A stretch of DNA of 53,266 bases from Dehalococcoidia bacterium (GCA_022824765.1 JAJDZG010000163.1:1-53266), one strand, 5' to 3'; positions 36,518 through 47,793 are shown, counted from the first letter of the stretch. The notes: generated by a model not told the origin, from the letters alone. Numbers and translations: made by a program.

Positions 36518-38544
36518 CTAGTCGTCGTCCAAGATCGTGATCTTCACGTACGACGACTCGCCGACAACATACCCCTCTCCAGGCAGGATACGCATCGCCA
36601 AGAAGCCATCCGGCTCCGCTTCGTCATCCCAGCGGACTGCAGCAATGTACGAGCCAAAGCCGTTAGAGCGGATCGTCATCTGTTGGCCGAAGCCGATGTT
36701 CCAGTCGTCTCGATAGTCACCGAGCCGGATCAACTGAAAGTTGACGACGATCGAGTCCTCAGGCGGCGGATCGGCCGTGACGCGGAGTCGGAACGTGTTC
36801 TGGGGGTGATACCGACTCTCGGTGATCGTGTTGTTCTTGACATTGGGAGAGTTGTAGTACAGCGTACCTACCGAAACGACCGGCAGATTCGCATCTGGCT
36901 GGCCGGTCGAAGCTGACGTATCAGGTCCGGTGTTGATGTGTGTTGCAACAGCATTGGCATGTTTGCCGTCATTGTCCAACACCTTCACCTGCGCCGACCA
37001 CGGTGTAGCGATGGCATACGTGCTGGAATTCAGCAGCCACACTTGAATGTAGTCAAACCGGGCTTCCTTGACATCATCGTCCTCAGTTGTGACTGTAAAC
37101 GTCGCTTGCCCGCTCGACGAGACGGTGATCTGCCTGGTCTCGTTGCGAACTCCGAAGTCACTGAGTCCGTCTCGCTGCTTGATGCCCACAGCAACAGTGA
37201 TCGGACTGGTCGGCGGCGGGGTCACATGTAGGGTCAGCTCGATTGAGTCGCCCTCGACAATCTCGGGGATGGACCATCCGTAGTGCCGAGCGTAGAACTC
37301 AGCAACGATCGGCGCGGCACCGGTCATCGTCACCACTGGGAGCGATGCGGCAGCGTCGTCGTTGTCGCGAACCTTCACAGTCGCCGATGACGGCGATCCG
37401 AGTACATAGCCGTCGCGCAGGAACACCGATGCCGTCAATGATCCGTTCGGCTCGTCGACAGCATCATCCTCAGTCTCCACCTTCACTTCGACTGATCCGC
37501 TGGTCGGAATCGTCACCCACTGGTCGTGCTTGCTGACGCCGAAGTCTCCGTCGGGCACGAAGTGAACCAGTACCTTGAAGGGCTGCGCCGGGGCGGGCGT
37601 CGCCGTCACGGTGAAGCGGGCCAGCTTGCCCTCCGCTCGTGCGTTGCCGCCTGAGATCGTCACGGATGGAGGCGCAGGAACGTCATTGTCTTTGACTTTG
37701 ACCGTCGCCGATGACGGCTTCCCTACTTCGTAGCCGTCTCGCAGGGACACCGATGCCGTAACGGAGCCGTTCGGCTCATCAACCGAATCGTCGACTGTGG
37801 CGATGCCGACATTGACAGTCCCGCTGGTCGGAATCGTGACCCAGCGATCATGCTTGCTGACGCCGAAGTCTCATCGGGCACAAAGTGCACCAGAACATTC
37901 AACGGAAGCGCCGGGGACGGCGTTGCCGTGACGAGAAATCGAGCTGGCTTGCCTTCACTGAGCGGAAGCCTTCCTGCAATTGTCACCTCGGGGAGCACTT
38001 GCTGGGGCTTGTCGTCGTCTGTAATGGAAACGGTCAGCTCGCTCTGAGCAACGTTGACGCCTCCAGTCACATGACGCGCCAACACGGGTTGATGACCACC
38101 GCCGAGGTTGACGTTCAGGACGCGATTCGTTTGATCGTTGTTGTTGAGGGCAACCAATCGGATCGTTGCCATCTGTGCGCCAGCAGTGAACCGCACGCGC
38201 CGACTGCCGTCATTGCGCTTCAACCGCGTAATGCTGGTGTCATTGTCGCGGCGGAGGAACCTGTCTCGGTAGTGGACACCGGCTTTGGCGCCGCTGATCT
38301 TGTAGTTGACGTCGATGCGCTCCTTGCCGGTCAGCTCCCGGCTGAGCTCGATTCGCATCCGAGTGCTGCCGCCGTCCTCTTCAACGCTGTCATCCTCGAC
38401 GCCCATAACAATTTATATCGCCCCCCCCCCCCCCGAAACTCTTGTTCCGAACGGGCTCACAGCGCTCAACAATCCAGCCACAACAACACCAGCGATGAGA
38501 ATCGCGGGCAACACGGCAGCCAATCGAGTCTGAGCAAACATCAT
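36518..38544 (-). pseudogene. Calx-beta repeat surface/secreted protein, interrupted by a 1-nt frameshift near 37872 and an in-frame TAA at 38413-38415
   Basis: ORFs 36518-37750 and 37723-38406 carry near-identical Calx-beta repeats (VLVHFVPD..., SLRDGYEVGKPSSATVKVKDND); ORF 38413-38595 supplies a signal-peptide-like MMFAQTRLAAVLPAILIAGVVVAGLLSAVSPF in the same frame. Confidence 0.82.
38421..38434. repeat. Homopolymeric C14 (G14 on the coding strand)
   Basis: cg-cccccccccccccc-gaaact. Confidence 0.95.
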
Positions 38545-38650
38545 CGTTCCACTCCTGACAACATCATCCTCATGCGTGGATAGGCAGGCTAACACAAGCT
38601 TTCGCCGTCACTGGATCGGACCGTAGCGGCGCGTGCCGCCGCTGCTGACC

Positions 38651-39781
38651 CTAGGACGCGGCCTCGAGCTGCCTTAGGCGATCCACGAGTTGTTTGGCGT
38701 CGTTGAGCACGGCTTGTTGGTGCGGCTGAATGTCCTGACCTCCGGCTGTCGCCGAGTTGTCCTCGAACGGATCGCCGGCGATCGATCTGCGGCCGCTCAG
38801 CTCCTCGACGACGGCCAATCCGCAGAACGGCACATAGGTCGGGCTGTAGCCGCCCTCATGGCTCAGGACCAGCCGCCCGCCGCAGAGCTGATCGGCGGAT
38901 TCCATCAGCAACCGCGTCATCTCGCGGAACGTCTCGGAGTAGGCCATCATCCGACCGAGCGGGTCGTACATGCTGCCGTCGAACCCGGACGGAACCAGGA
39001 TCAGGTCAGGCTGGAACGCCTCCAGCGCAGGCATGACGACCTGGCGGATGGTCTCGACGTAGGCGCCGTGACCCGAGCCAGGCGGCAGCGGAACGTTGAT
39101 GTTGTAGCCCTCGCCTGCACCCTCGCCGACTTCCGACAACGCGCCGCTGTCGCGCGGATACCACTGATCCTGGTGGATCGACATGGTCAGCACATCGGCG
39201 CGGTCGTAGAAGGCTTGCTGCGTGCCGTTGCCGTGGTGCACGTCCCAGTCGAGCGTCGCCACCTTGTCGATCCCGCGGTCGGCCAGGGCGTGCATCGCGG
39301 CGATGGCGACATTGCCGAAGATGCAGAATCCGCGCCCGCGATCTCGCTCGGCGTGGTGTCCGGGAGGTCTCACGAGCGCGTACGCGTTGTCCAGCTCGCC
39401 GTCGAGCACGGCATCGACCGCGGTGATCGTGCCGCCCGCGGCGAGCAGGGCGATCTCGTATCCGCCGTGCGAGAACGGCGCGCCCTCGCCGGCGTCGCCG
39501 CCGTCTGCCGCCGACAGCGCCCGCACGTGGTCCACATACTCGGGCGTGTGGAAGCGCAGAATCTGCTCCTCGTTGGCGGAGCGCGGTTTCAGCGGGATCA
39601 GCTGTTCGGAGAAGTCCGACACCTCGAGCAGGTTGTTGAGCCGCCGCTTCGTCTCGGGATTCTCCCAGTGCTCGATGGCCTGCATCCAGCGTTTCAGGAC
39701 GGGGTCGAACGCTCGAGTGCGGCCGGTGTCGTGCCACATGTAGGTCTCGTGGTAGACCCAACCGGTTCTTCGCTCGACCAT
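38651..39781 (-). CDS. Histone deacetylase family protein (arginase/deacetylase superfamily)
   Basis: RPPGHHAERDRGRGFCIFGNVAIAAMHAL; LDWDVHHGNGTQQAFYDRADVLTMSIHQDQWYPRDSG; start refined. Confidence 0.95.
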   Translation of the reverse strand: MVERRTGWVYHETYMWHDTGRTRAFDPVLKRWMQAIEHWENPETKRRLNNLLEVSDFSEQLIPLKPRSANEEQILRFHTPEYVDHVRALSAADGGDAGEGAPFSHGGYEIALLAAGGTITAVDAVLDGELDNAYALVRPPGHHAERDRGRGFCIFGNVAIAAMHALADRGIDKVATLDWDVHHGNGTQQAFYDRADVLTMSIHQDQWYPRDSGALSEVGEGAGEGYNINVPLPPGSGHGAYVETIRQVVMPALEAFQPDLILVPSGFDGSMYDPLGRMMAYSETFREMTRLLMESADQLCGGRLVLSHEGGYSPTYVPFCGLAVVEELSGRRSIAGDPFEDNSATAGGQDIQPHQQAVLNDAKQLVDRLRQLEAAS

Positions 39782-39876
39782 GTCGCGCTCCTCCCTCATC
39801 AGTGACGCTGCGCGCGGAATCAGCAGCAGTCTAGACAAACAACGGCGTCTGCTGCCGTCCCTGTCGGGCATATGCT

Positions 39877-41322
39877 GTGATGACCCGCTCCATCCTCTGT
39901 GTCGAGGCAGTGCCCAACTCCATGTCCCAAGCCGCCGACAGCGAGGACGTCTGGGCCCGATCACCGCAGCGCCCGCTCGCGGCGCGGCTGCTGCCACAGC
40001 GGTTCTACTACGGCTGGGCGATCGTGTTCGCCTGCGCCGCGTTGATGTTCGTCTCGGTCGGCGTCGGCTACTACGGGCTCGCGGTCTATCTGGGACCGCT
40101 GCGAGAGCTGCACGGTTGGTCGAACGCCGACGTCTCGCTCGCGACGGGCATGTACTTCGCCTTCTCGGGCCTGTCATCAGCGCTCGTCGGGCCGCAGATT
40201 GACAAGCATGGCGCGCGGCGCTGGATGATCCCCGGCCTGCTGCTGATCGCCCTGGGATCGGTGTTCATCGGTCAGGTAGCCGAGCTCTGGCAGCTGTATG
40301 TGACCTACATCATGCTCGCCGTCGGCTCGGGCATGAGCGCCGGGGTTGCGGTCAACGCGACCCTGGCGCGCTGGTTCGTCCAGCGTCGAGCGTGGGCCAT
40401 GGCCATGGCGTCGACGGGCGTCTCACTGGGCGGCGCGGTGCTCTCACCGCTCAACACGTTCCTGATCGAGCAGTGGGGCCTGGAGGTCGCCACGCCGATC
40501 ATGGGATTGCTGATCGTGGCCGTCGGCATCCCGATCGTGGTCCTGGTGCTGGTCTGGGATCCGCGCCAGATGGGACTGCCGCAGGACGGCCTCAAGGTCG
40601 TGGCGACGGCGACCACCAACGCGGCGCGCTCAGCGGCCAATCAAACACGCCGCTGGACGCCGCGACAGGCGCTGCGCACCCTGCCCTTCTGGGCGATCCT
40701 GGTCAGCTTCGTGATCGTGTTGCTGGCCCAGACCGGGTTCATTCTGCACCAGGTGGCATTTCTCGAGCAGCGGCTCGGATCGCTCACGGCAGCAGGCTCG
40801 ACGCTGTCGCTCACCGCGATTGGCAGCATCGTCGCGCGGCTGATCGTGGGCCGCTTCTTCGCCGATCGCGTGGACTTGCGCATCCTCACCGTGATCATGT
40901 TCCTGGTCCAGGGCACCGCCGCGTTGGCCGTCATCCACATCGACCATCCCGTCTCCACGTTTGTCTCGATCCTGATCTTCGGCTTCACGATCGGCAACGT
41001 CTACATGTTGCAGTCGCTGCTCACGTCGGACGTGTTTGGCTACGTCAGTTTCGGCGCGGTGTATGGCATGATCGCGTTTGCCACGCAGCTCTCGAGCGGG
41101 TTCGGCCCGTGGCTGATCGGCGCCCTGGAGGATCTGACCGGATCCTACGAAGTGCCGCTCACGGTCGTGGCCATCCTGACCTACGCGGCGCTGCTCCCGA
41201 TCTACTTCGCCCGTCCGCCCAAGCGAGCCCTGCGTCGAGCGCTCAGCAGCGCCATCTCAGTCATGGTCACCAGACCCGCACCGCAACAGAGCGCCGTGGA
41301 CGAGAGTATGCTGGGCAAGTAG
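39877..41322 (+). CDS. MFS transporter
   Basis: FYYGWAIVFACAALMFVSVGVGYYGLAVYLGPLRELHGWSNADVSLATGMYF; 12-TM-like pattern. Confidence 0.92.
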   Translation: MMTRSILCVEAVPNSMSQAADSEDVWARSPQRPLAARLLPQRFYYGWAIVFACAALMFVSVGVGYYGLAVYLGPLRELHGWSNADVSLATGMYFAFSGLSSALVGPQIDKHGARRWMIPGLLLIALGSVFIGQVAELWQLYVTYIMLAVGSGMSAGVAVNATLARWFVQRRAWAMAMASTGVSLGGAVLSPLNTFLIEQWGLEVATPIMGLLIVAVGIPIVVLVLVWDPRQMGLPQDGLKVVATATTNAARSAANQTRRWTPRQALRTLPFWAILVSFVIVLLAQTGFILHQVAFLEQRLGSLTAAGSTLSLTAIGSIVARLIVGRFFADRVDLRILTVIMFLVQGTAALAVIHIDHPVSTFVSILIFGFTIGNVYMLQSLLTSDVFGYVSFGAVYGMIAFATQLSSGFGPWLIGALEDLTGSYEVPLTVVAILTYAALLPIYFARPPKRALRRALSSAISVMVTRPAPQQSAVDESMLGK

Positions 41323-41344
41323 GACCCACCGCAAGGAATCGAAG

Positions 41345-41479
41345 ATGCCCGAGTCCGCCGAGCAGAAGCAGCCGCAACAAACAGAGCCGGAGCAGGCAAC
41401 GGCAGAGTCAACATCCGACCGCAGGCCAACGCCTCCCCCGCCCGGCGTTCCGTTGCGGTTGACAAAGCGGGGCTTCTAG
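41345..41479 (+). CDS. Small Pro/Gln-rich ORF (44 aa)
   Basis: MPESAEQKQPQQTEPEQATAESTSDRRPTPPPPGVPLRLTKRGF with aagga RBS upstream; below the ORF-track length cutoff. Confidence 0.4.
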   Translation: MPESAEQKQPQQTEPEQATAESTSDRRPTPPPPGVPLRLTKRGF

Positions 41480-41481
41480 CA

Positions 41482-42018
41482 TCAAGTCGTGTTGAGAATC
41501 AGTGCGGCAACCAAGGCCGCGAACTCCAACACGAGCCCAAGCGCGGCGACCCTGAAGAAGGTGCTGCGCAGCTTCAGTGTTCCGTCATTCAATCTGGCGC
41601 CATGAATCAAGGCGGCGAGGCTTCGGGCCCTCATCAGTAACAGTTCAGGCTGATTCCATTGGCTGTACCAATCCAGATCGAGTCCTGTTCCCCAAGTTCG
41701 AGGCCACATTGCCAGGATCCCTGAGACCAGGGTCACAGAAGCCCCGACGATGGCCAAGATCGCGGGCACGCCATTGCTGGACCACGCGAACGTGAGATCG
41801 CCCGCAATCAACAAGGTTCCGACTCCGACGATGGCCCAACCGACCGTAGCGAACACGCGGGAGTCGAGTGTCGCACTGTCCTGACGATCGGATTCCGTGC
41901 GGTTTTGGGCTTCCGCCAGTAAGTAGTCAAGCTGTGGTTCAGGCAGCGCCTCTGTCCACCGAATCAGGTCTTCGAGGGAACGATGGTCACTCACAGCACG
42001 AATTCGATCTTCGACCAT
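41482..42018 (-). CDS. Hypothetical membrane protein
   Basis: Hydrophobic VFATVGWAIVGVGTLLIAGDL, VPAILAIVGASVTLVSGILAM and LGLVLEFAALVAALIL segments. Confidence 0.6.
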   Translation of the reverse strand: MVEDRIRAVSDHRSLEDLIRWTEALPEPQLDYLLAEAQNRTESDRQDSATLDSRVFATVGWAIVGVGTLLIAGDLTFAWSSNGVPAILAIVGASVTLVSGILAMWPRTWGTGLDLDWYSQWNQPELLLMRARSLAALIHGARLNDGTLKLRSTFFRVAALGLVLEFAALVAALILNTT

Positions 42019-43220
42019 GACTCGCGCAGCGCCGACTCGACCTCTGACGGATCACCGCCTCGAGCGAATATGAAGCCCGGATAGTCCGCGCCATCGGGCA
42101 ATGGGACCAGCCGGTCGCCGACGCGCGCTTCCATCTCGATCTGCTCGATCAGCGGCACGGCGGATGCCTCCTCGAGACCGTGGATCGCTCTGATCCGCCC
42201 GCGTCCCACAATCGGCATCATCATCACGCCGGCCGCCCGTGCGTCCCGGTTGAGCGATTCCAACGGTGCGCTGATCGCATGCCTCAGCACGATCTCCTCC
42301 AGCGACATGCCAGCGCCAAACTGCAGCGTTCGCGCGCAGAGTCCGCCGATCGTGCGGGCGGCGACGTCGACCGGCCAAGCGCCCTCGTCGTTGAGCCTCA
42401 GCTCGGCGTGCAGCGGACCATCGCGCAGACCGAGCGCCTCAGCCGAGCGTCGCGCAGCCTCCACCACCTGGTCTTGCTGCTGCTGCGGCAACCGCGACGG
42501 CGTGACGTAGATCGTCTCCTCGAAGAAGGGACCATCGAGCGGATCGGGCTTGTCGAAGATCGCGAGCGTGTGCAACTCGCCGTCGCGCAGCAATCCCTCT
42601 AACGCCACCTCGATGCCGGGGATGTATCCCTCGACCAGATAGCGATCGGCCAGATCGCCGCATTCTTCGGCGGCCGACTTGCTGCTCAGCAGACGCCGCA
42701 GCCGCTCTACGGCCTGGTCGAACGACGACGCATCGTCCGCCCGCATGACGCCGCGCGATCCGTTCAGGCCGAGCGGTTTGATCACAACGGGATACTCAAG
42801 CTGCGCGGCGGGACTTGGATCGTCGAAGCGGCAGACCTGCCAGCTCGGAGATTGCACGCCGGCCTCGTCCAACGCCTGGCGCAGCGCCGACTTGTCGCGC
42901 GTGCCCATCACGGATTCCGGCGAGTTGCCCGTCAGCTGCAGCTCCGCGCTCGCGTGGGCGGCGAGGATGGTGCCAGGATCGTCCACCGCGACGACCGCGT
43001 CCAACGGGAACCGGTCGGCGTATCGAGCGACCGCCTGCGCGCCGCGCTCGATGTCGTGGTAGGGCAACGTCAGCCAACGGCCGGGATACATGTCGGCCAG
43101 CGGTTGGTCGATGTCGGAGGCGACCACGACATCCAGGCCCAGCTTGTCGGCGGCCGACATAAAGTCGGGCGCACGGTACGACGCGGTTGGGATGAGCAGC
43201 ATGACGCGCGGCATACGCAC
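41991..43220 (-). CDS. ATP-grasp domain protein
   Basis: [87 protein letters not shown]. Confidence 0.9.
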   Translation of the reverse strand: MRMPRVMLLIPTASYRAPDFMSAADKLGLDVVVASDIDQPLADMYPGRWLTLPYHDIERGAQAVARYADRFPLDAVVAVDDPGTILAAHASAELQLTGNSPESVMGTRDKSALRQALDEAGVQSPSWQVCRFDDPSPAAQLEYPVVIKPLGLNGSRGVMRADDASSFDQAVERLRRLLSSKSAAEECGDLADRYLVEGYIPGIEVALEGLLRDGELHTLAIFDKPDPLDGPFFEETIYVTPSRLPQQQQDQVVEAARRSAEALGLRDGPLHAELRLNDEGAWPVDVAARTIGGLCARTLQFGAGMSLEEIVLRHAISAPLESLNRDARAAGVMMMPIVGRGRIRAIHGLEEASAVPLIEQIEMEARVGDRLVPLPDGADYPGFIFARGGDPSEVESALRESWSKIEFVL

Positions 43221-43268
43221 AGGCTACCGCTCCAACACCCTCGGCATCGGCGGCCATATCCTGCGGTA

Positions 43269-45524
43269 ATGACCACAACGACCGAGCGCGCGTCACAGAC
43301 CCTGCAGATCGACGGGATGCACTGCGCCGCCTGTGTCCGCCGGGTCGAGCGGGCGCTGGTCAAGGTCGACGGCGTTGCCTCGGCCAACGCGGACTTCATC
43401 GCCGGACGCGCGATCATCGCGGTCGAGCAGCCGGTCCAGTCCGATGCACTGAGCGCCGCAATCTCCGGCGCGGGCTACGAGCTGGTCGACCGCGTCGAGG
43501 ACGCGGCACCCACAGCGGCCGAGCTTGGCCCCATGCTGCTCCGCGCGGGACCGGCGCTGCTCGTCGGATGGGGTGTCTTCTTTGCCATGCAAGCCAACCG
43601 CTGGGCGACGCTTGGCTGGGACCCCGATCTGCTGCATCCAATCCTCTTTGCAATCTCCACGCCGATCCTCGCCTGGGCGGTCTGGCCGATGCTGCTGCGA
43701 GCCGCGCAATCTGCAGCCAACCGCCGCACGGACATGGACACGCTGATCGTGATCGGCGTAGCCGCTGCCTGGGGCTACAGCACGCTTGCGGCGCTCGCGC
43801 CGTCCGTGCTTGATCAGGCCGACACCGACCGGGACGTCTACTTCGATACGGCGTTGATCATCGTCGGATTCGTCAGCCTCGGTCGAGCGCTGGAAGCGCG
43901 TGTCCGAATTCGAGCCGCTGCGTCGCTGACACGCCTGTTGGAACTCACACCGCAAAGAGCTCGCGTGGTCGAAGACGGAGTCGAGCGTGACATCCCCGCA
44001 GCCGATGTCGAACTGGGCGACACCCTGCTCGTCCGTCCCGGCGAACAGGTGCCGGTCGACGGCCAGGTGTTAAGCGGGGCGAGCGCGGTTGACGAGTCAA
44101 TGCTCACCGGCGAGAGCCTGCCCGTCGCCAAGTCAATCGATGACATGGTCTTCGCTGGCACACTGAATCTGGACGGCGCGTTCCGCTATCGGGCGATGCA
44201 AGTCGGAGCCGCGACAGCGCTGGCGCGGATCACGTCGGTGGTGGAACATGCGCAGGCATCCAAGGCGCCGATCCAACGACTCGCCGATCAGATCGCGGGC
44301 GTCTTCGTACCGTTCGTGATCGCCGTTGCGGCCATCACGCTGGTCGCCTGGGGTCTCTTCGGGGGCAGCGTCGGCTGGACGAGCGCTCTGCTTAGCGCGG
44401 TGGCCGTGTTGGTCGTCGCCTGCCCTTGCGCGTTGGGCTTGGCGACTCCCGCCGCGGTCGCCGCCGGATCGGGCCGAGCCGCCCGGCTCGGCATCCTCTT
44501 CCGCGACGCCGAGTCACTCGAAGCGGCCGGACAGATCGATACCGTCGTCTGGGACAAGACAGGCACGCTGACCAGCGGCCGCCACGAAGTGGCCGAGGTC
44601 GAAGCATCCCACGCCGCCTCGGCGGATACGGTCGTTCGGCTCGCCGCCGCAATCGAGGCGCAGTCGGAGCATCCACTCGCCGCAGCCATCGTCGCCTATG
44701 CCGAAGACGCGAACATACAGCCACCGTCCGTTGTCGATGGATTCCAGAACTCACCCGGCCGCGGCGCTGCTGCGACCGTTGGAGGCCGACGAATCGTCGT
44801 CGGCAGCGCCAGACTGATGGCCGATCAGTCCGTCGCGATTCCCGAACGATCCGTTGATCGTCCCGACACGCCGGTCTACGTCGCCGCAGATGGACAACTG
44901 CTGGGAACAATCTGGCTGCGCGATCAGCTCCGACCGGGCAGTCCAAAGGCCGTCCAGCTGCTGGCGGAACGGAACGTCACGTCGCTGCTCGTCTCTGGGG
45001 ACACGGCTGCGGCCGTGCGCGCTGCCGCGGCGCAGACCGGCATCCAGGACTATCGATTCGGCGTGCTGCCGACGGACAAGGCCGCGGCGGTCTCCGCCCT
45101 GCAGTCGGACGGCCAGCGCGTGGCGATGGTCGGCGATGGAGTCAACGACGCGCCAGCGCTCGTGCAGGCCGACGTGGGATTCGCAATGCGCACCGGCTCG
45201 GACATCGCCCTGGAGGCGGCAGATGTGGGATTGATGCAGTCCAATCCGCGCCGCGCGGCTGAGGCGGTGATCCTCGCGCGATCGGTTCGCGCGGTCATTC
45301 GCCAGAATCTCAGCTTCGCCTTTGCCTACAACCTCCTGCTGATTCCGCTCGCCGCCGGCGTCGCCGTGCCCGTCTTCGACGCCGTCGGCGGCGTTCCCGA
45401 CGGCCTGCAGTGGCTCTTCGGCGAGCGCGGCCAGTTCGAGCCAATCGCCGCCGCGCTCGCAATGGTCGCCAGCTCGCTCAGCGTCCTCACCAACGCCCTC
45501 CGCCTCAACCGCTGGTCCATCTAG
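43269..45524 (+). CDS. Heavy-metal (copper-type) translocating P1B-type ATPase
   Basis: [56 protein letters not shown] 43269. Confidence 0.95.
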   Translation: MTTTTERASQTLQIDGMHCAACVRRVERALVKVDGVASANADFIAGRAIIAVEQPVQSDALSAAISGAGYELVDRVEDAAPTAAELGPMLLRAGPALLVGWGVFFAMQANRWATLGWDPDLLHPILFAISTPILAWAVWPMLLRAAQSAANRRTDMDTLIVIGVAAAWGYSTLAALAPSVLDQADTDRDVYFDTALIIVGFVSLGRALEARVRIRAAASLTRLLELTPQRARVVEDGVERDIPAADVELGDTLLVRPGEQVPVDGQVLSGASAVDESMLTGESLPVAKSIDDMVFAGTLNLDGAFRYRAMQVGAATALARITSVVEHAQASKAPIQRLADQIAGVFVPFVIAVAAITLVAWGLFGGSVGWTSALLSAVAVLVVACPCALGLATPAAVAAGSGRAARLGILFRDAESLEAAGQIDTVVWDKTGTLTSGRHEVAEVEASHAASADTVVRLAAAIEAQSEHPLAAAIVAYAEDANIQPPSVVDGFQNSPGRGAAATVGGRRIVVGSARLMADQSVAIPERSVDRPDTPVYVAADGQLLGTIWLRDQLRPGSPKAVQLLAERNVTSLLVSGDTAAAVRAAAAQTGIQDYRFGVLPTDKAAAVSALQSDGQRVAMVGDGVNDAPALVQADVGFAMRTGSDIALEAADVGLMQSNPRRAAEAVILARSVRAVIRQNLSFAFAYNLLLIPLAAGVAVPVFDAVGGVPDGLQWLFGERGQFEPIAAALAMVASSLSVLTNALRLNRWSI

Positions 45525-45590
45525 CCCCAGCCACCGTCACTCCAGCCCCCACAGCCATCCCAGCGACCACTGCCATCCCAGCCCCACCCC

Positions 45591-46128
45591 GTCATTCCAG
45601 CCTCCCCCGTCATTCCAGCTTGTCTGGAATCTCGCCCGTCCCGAAGCACCCACAGCAAACGAGGTCCCAGACGTAGCTGGGACGACGAACCGCAACCATC
45701 CTCCCAACGTCCGCCATCCCACCGACCACCGTCATTCCAGCCCCACCCCGTCATTCCAGCTTGTCTGGAATCTCGCCCGTCATCTCGCCCGGCCCGAAGC
45801 GCAAACCGCAAACGAGGTCCCAGACGTAGCTGGGACGACGATCACGCCAACCTCCCAACGTCCGCCATACCAGCGACCACTGCCATCCCAGCCCAACTCC
45901 GTCATTCCAGCTTGTCTGGAATCTCGCCCGTCATCTCGCCCGACCCGAAGCGCAAACCGCAAACGAGGTCCCAGACTCCGCTGGGACGACGGACCGCGAC
46001 CATCCTCCCAACGTCCGCCATTCCCGCGACCACCGTCATTCCAGCCCCACCCCGTCATTCCAGCTTGTCTGGAATCCCGCCCGACCCGAAGCACGCGCAG
46101 CAAACAAGGTCCCAGACGTCGCTGCGAT
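45591..46128. repeat. Four-unit tandem array of composite A-B palindromic repeats (period ~150 bp)
   Basis: Palindrome A (ATTCCAGCTTGTCTGGAAT) at 45612, 45753, 45904, 46057; palindrome B (GTCCCAGACNNNGCTGGGAC) at 45664, 45817, 45968, with a degenerate copy at 46109. Confidence 0.93.
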
Positions 46129-46170
46129 GACAATCTACGACCGCTTCCTCGCCGTCACCGTGAACGGACC

Positions 46171-47784
46171 CTAGGCCGAGTCTTCCCTTAGCTGCTCCGA
46201 CGGCGGTGGCTGCGTGCCGTCTTCGAGGATCACGAAGCGACGGTGAAGCTCGACGAAGTAGTCGCGGACGGCTTGCGCGCGCTGATCCTCCGACCAGCCG
46301 AGTCGATCGCCCATGATCTCGGACGTTGACCGCGCTGCGCTGCGGCCCAGGTCCCTGGTCAGACCGACGACCGTGCGTCGGAGCAACACGTCGGCCACGG
46401 TCCGGGCGCCCTCGTGATCGACGCCGTAAGCGACCTGAGCGCCGATGTCGCGGTGTTGGTCTGAGATCGGGCGGGCCAGGCTCGAATCGGCGGCGGCGTA
46501 CGCGGCGACTTGCGGCGCGCTCAAACCGTAGACCGTGCGCAAGTGCTCCTGTGTGTCCGGCGGCAGGAAGACGGCGCGACTGGTCGGAATGGCCGGCAGC
46601 GCCGCGATGCCGCGCGCTCGCGGACGGCCGATCATCCCCGCCACCGCTTCCGCGACCTTGCGGCCCAGCTCGGCAGCGGTCGTGAGCTTCCCGCCCACGA
46701 TCGAGATCAGCTGTTGCACGCCCTCCGAACTGTGGTCGGCGATGATCGACTTCCGCGAGATCGCGCCCTCGAAGACTCCCTCGCCCGCGCGCGCCAGCGG
46801 TCGCACACCCGAGTAGGCGTACAACACGTTGCGATGCTCGACGCCGACGCCGGGCAGGATTCTGGCCGCCTCGGCGACCAGATAGTCGATCTCCCAGCCG
46901 GCCGCGCGGACGCCTGACGGATCCTCGTCGTCGCGCACGTCGGTGGTGCCGATGATGTGATGGTCAAGCCAGGGCGTGATGAACATCGGCCGACCGTCCG
47001 ACTTGGCCGACGCCAGCACCGCGTGGCGCGGACCGCGACCGTCCAGGTCGACCACCAGGTGTGAGCCTCGCGTGCCGCCGACCCGTCGGCGCATCGCGCG
47101 GCCAGTGGCGTCGAGCACCGCGTCGACCCATGGTCCAGCCGCATTGATCACGAGTCGCGCCGACGCGGTTGACCGCCGACCCGTCAGTGCGTCGTGGAAG
47201 TCGACCCCGCGCGCGCGGCCGCCGTCGACGATGATGAAGTCCACCGGCGCGTGATTGCGCAGGTCCGCGCCCGATGCCCGCGCCTGCGCCAGATACTCCA
47301 GCGTCAGCCGCTCTGGCGACCAGACCTGCGCGTCGTGGTAGAGATAGGCGGCCTTGATCTGCTCAGTCGAGACCGATGGCTCGAAGCGCTGCAGCTCCCG
47401 CTCCGAGAACGAGGAGTGCCACGGCGATACTTTGCGAGGCGAGAGCAGGTCGTACAGCGCCAGGCCCGTGCGGATGTACCACGACGGACGCGGGTCGCCC
47501 TCATAGACCGGTAGGATGAAGCCCATCGGACGAACCAGATGCGGCCGCTCGCGCAGCAACCGTTCCCGCGATTGCAGCGACTCGTGCACGAGCCGCGCAT
47601 CGCCCGTCTCCAGGTATCGCAGCCCGCCGTGAATCAGCTTGGTGGACGCTGAGGTCGTGCCCGACGCAAAGTCGTCCCGCTCGAGCACCAGCGTGCGATA
47701 TCCGCGTGCGGCGACAGCAGCAGCGGTTGCCGCGCCGTTGATCCCGCCGCCGATGATGATCACGTCGTACTCAGCCGTCGCCAT
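46171..47784 (-). CDS. glpD: Glycerol-3-phosphate dehydrogenase (FAD)
   Basis: YDVIIIGGGINGAATAAAVAARGYRTLVLERDDFASGTTSASTKLIHGGLRYLE. Confidence 0.96.
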   Translation of the reverse strand: MATAEYDVIIIGGGINGAATAAAVAARGYRTLVLERDDFASGTTSASTKLIHGGLRYLETGDARLVHESLQSRERLLRERPHLVRPMGFILPVYEGDPRPSWYIRTGLALYDLLSPRKVSPWHSSFSERELQRFEPSVSTEQIKAAYLYHDAQVWSPERLTLEYLAQARASGADLRNHAPVDFIIVDGGRARGVDFHDALTGRRSTASARLVINAAGPWVDAVLDATGRAMRRRVGGTRGSHLVVDLDGRGPRHAVLASAKSDGRPMFITPWLDHHIIGTTDVRDDEDPSGVRAAGWEIDYLVAEAARILPGVGVEHRNVLYAYSGVRPLARAGEGVFEGAISRKSIIADHSSEGVQQLISIVGGKLTTAAELGRKVAEAVAGMIGRPRARGIAALPAIPTSRAVFLPPDTQEHLRTVYGLSAPQVAAYAAADSSLARPISDQHRDIGAQVAYGVDHEGARTVADVLLRRTVVGLTRDLGRSAARSTSEIMGDRLGWSEDQRAQAVRDYFVELHRRFVILEDGTQPPPSEQLREDSA

Positions 47785-47793
47785 GACGCCAGC

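Noticed and set aside
38404-38434. Simple poly-G phase-variable ON/OFF fusion of signal peptide to Calx-beta repeats
   Set aside because: The TAA at 38413-38415 lies downstream of the tract and in frame with the repeat ORF, so tract length alone cannot restore a fusion; kept only as a candidate slippage or assembly site.
45591-46128. Possible CRISPR array
   Set aside because: Alternating A and B palindromes with partially conserved inter-repeat sequence, not unique spacers; no cas genes.
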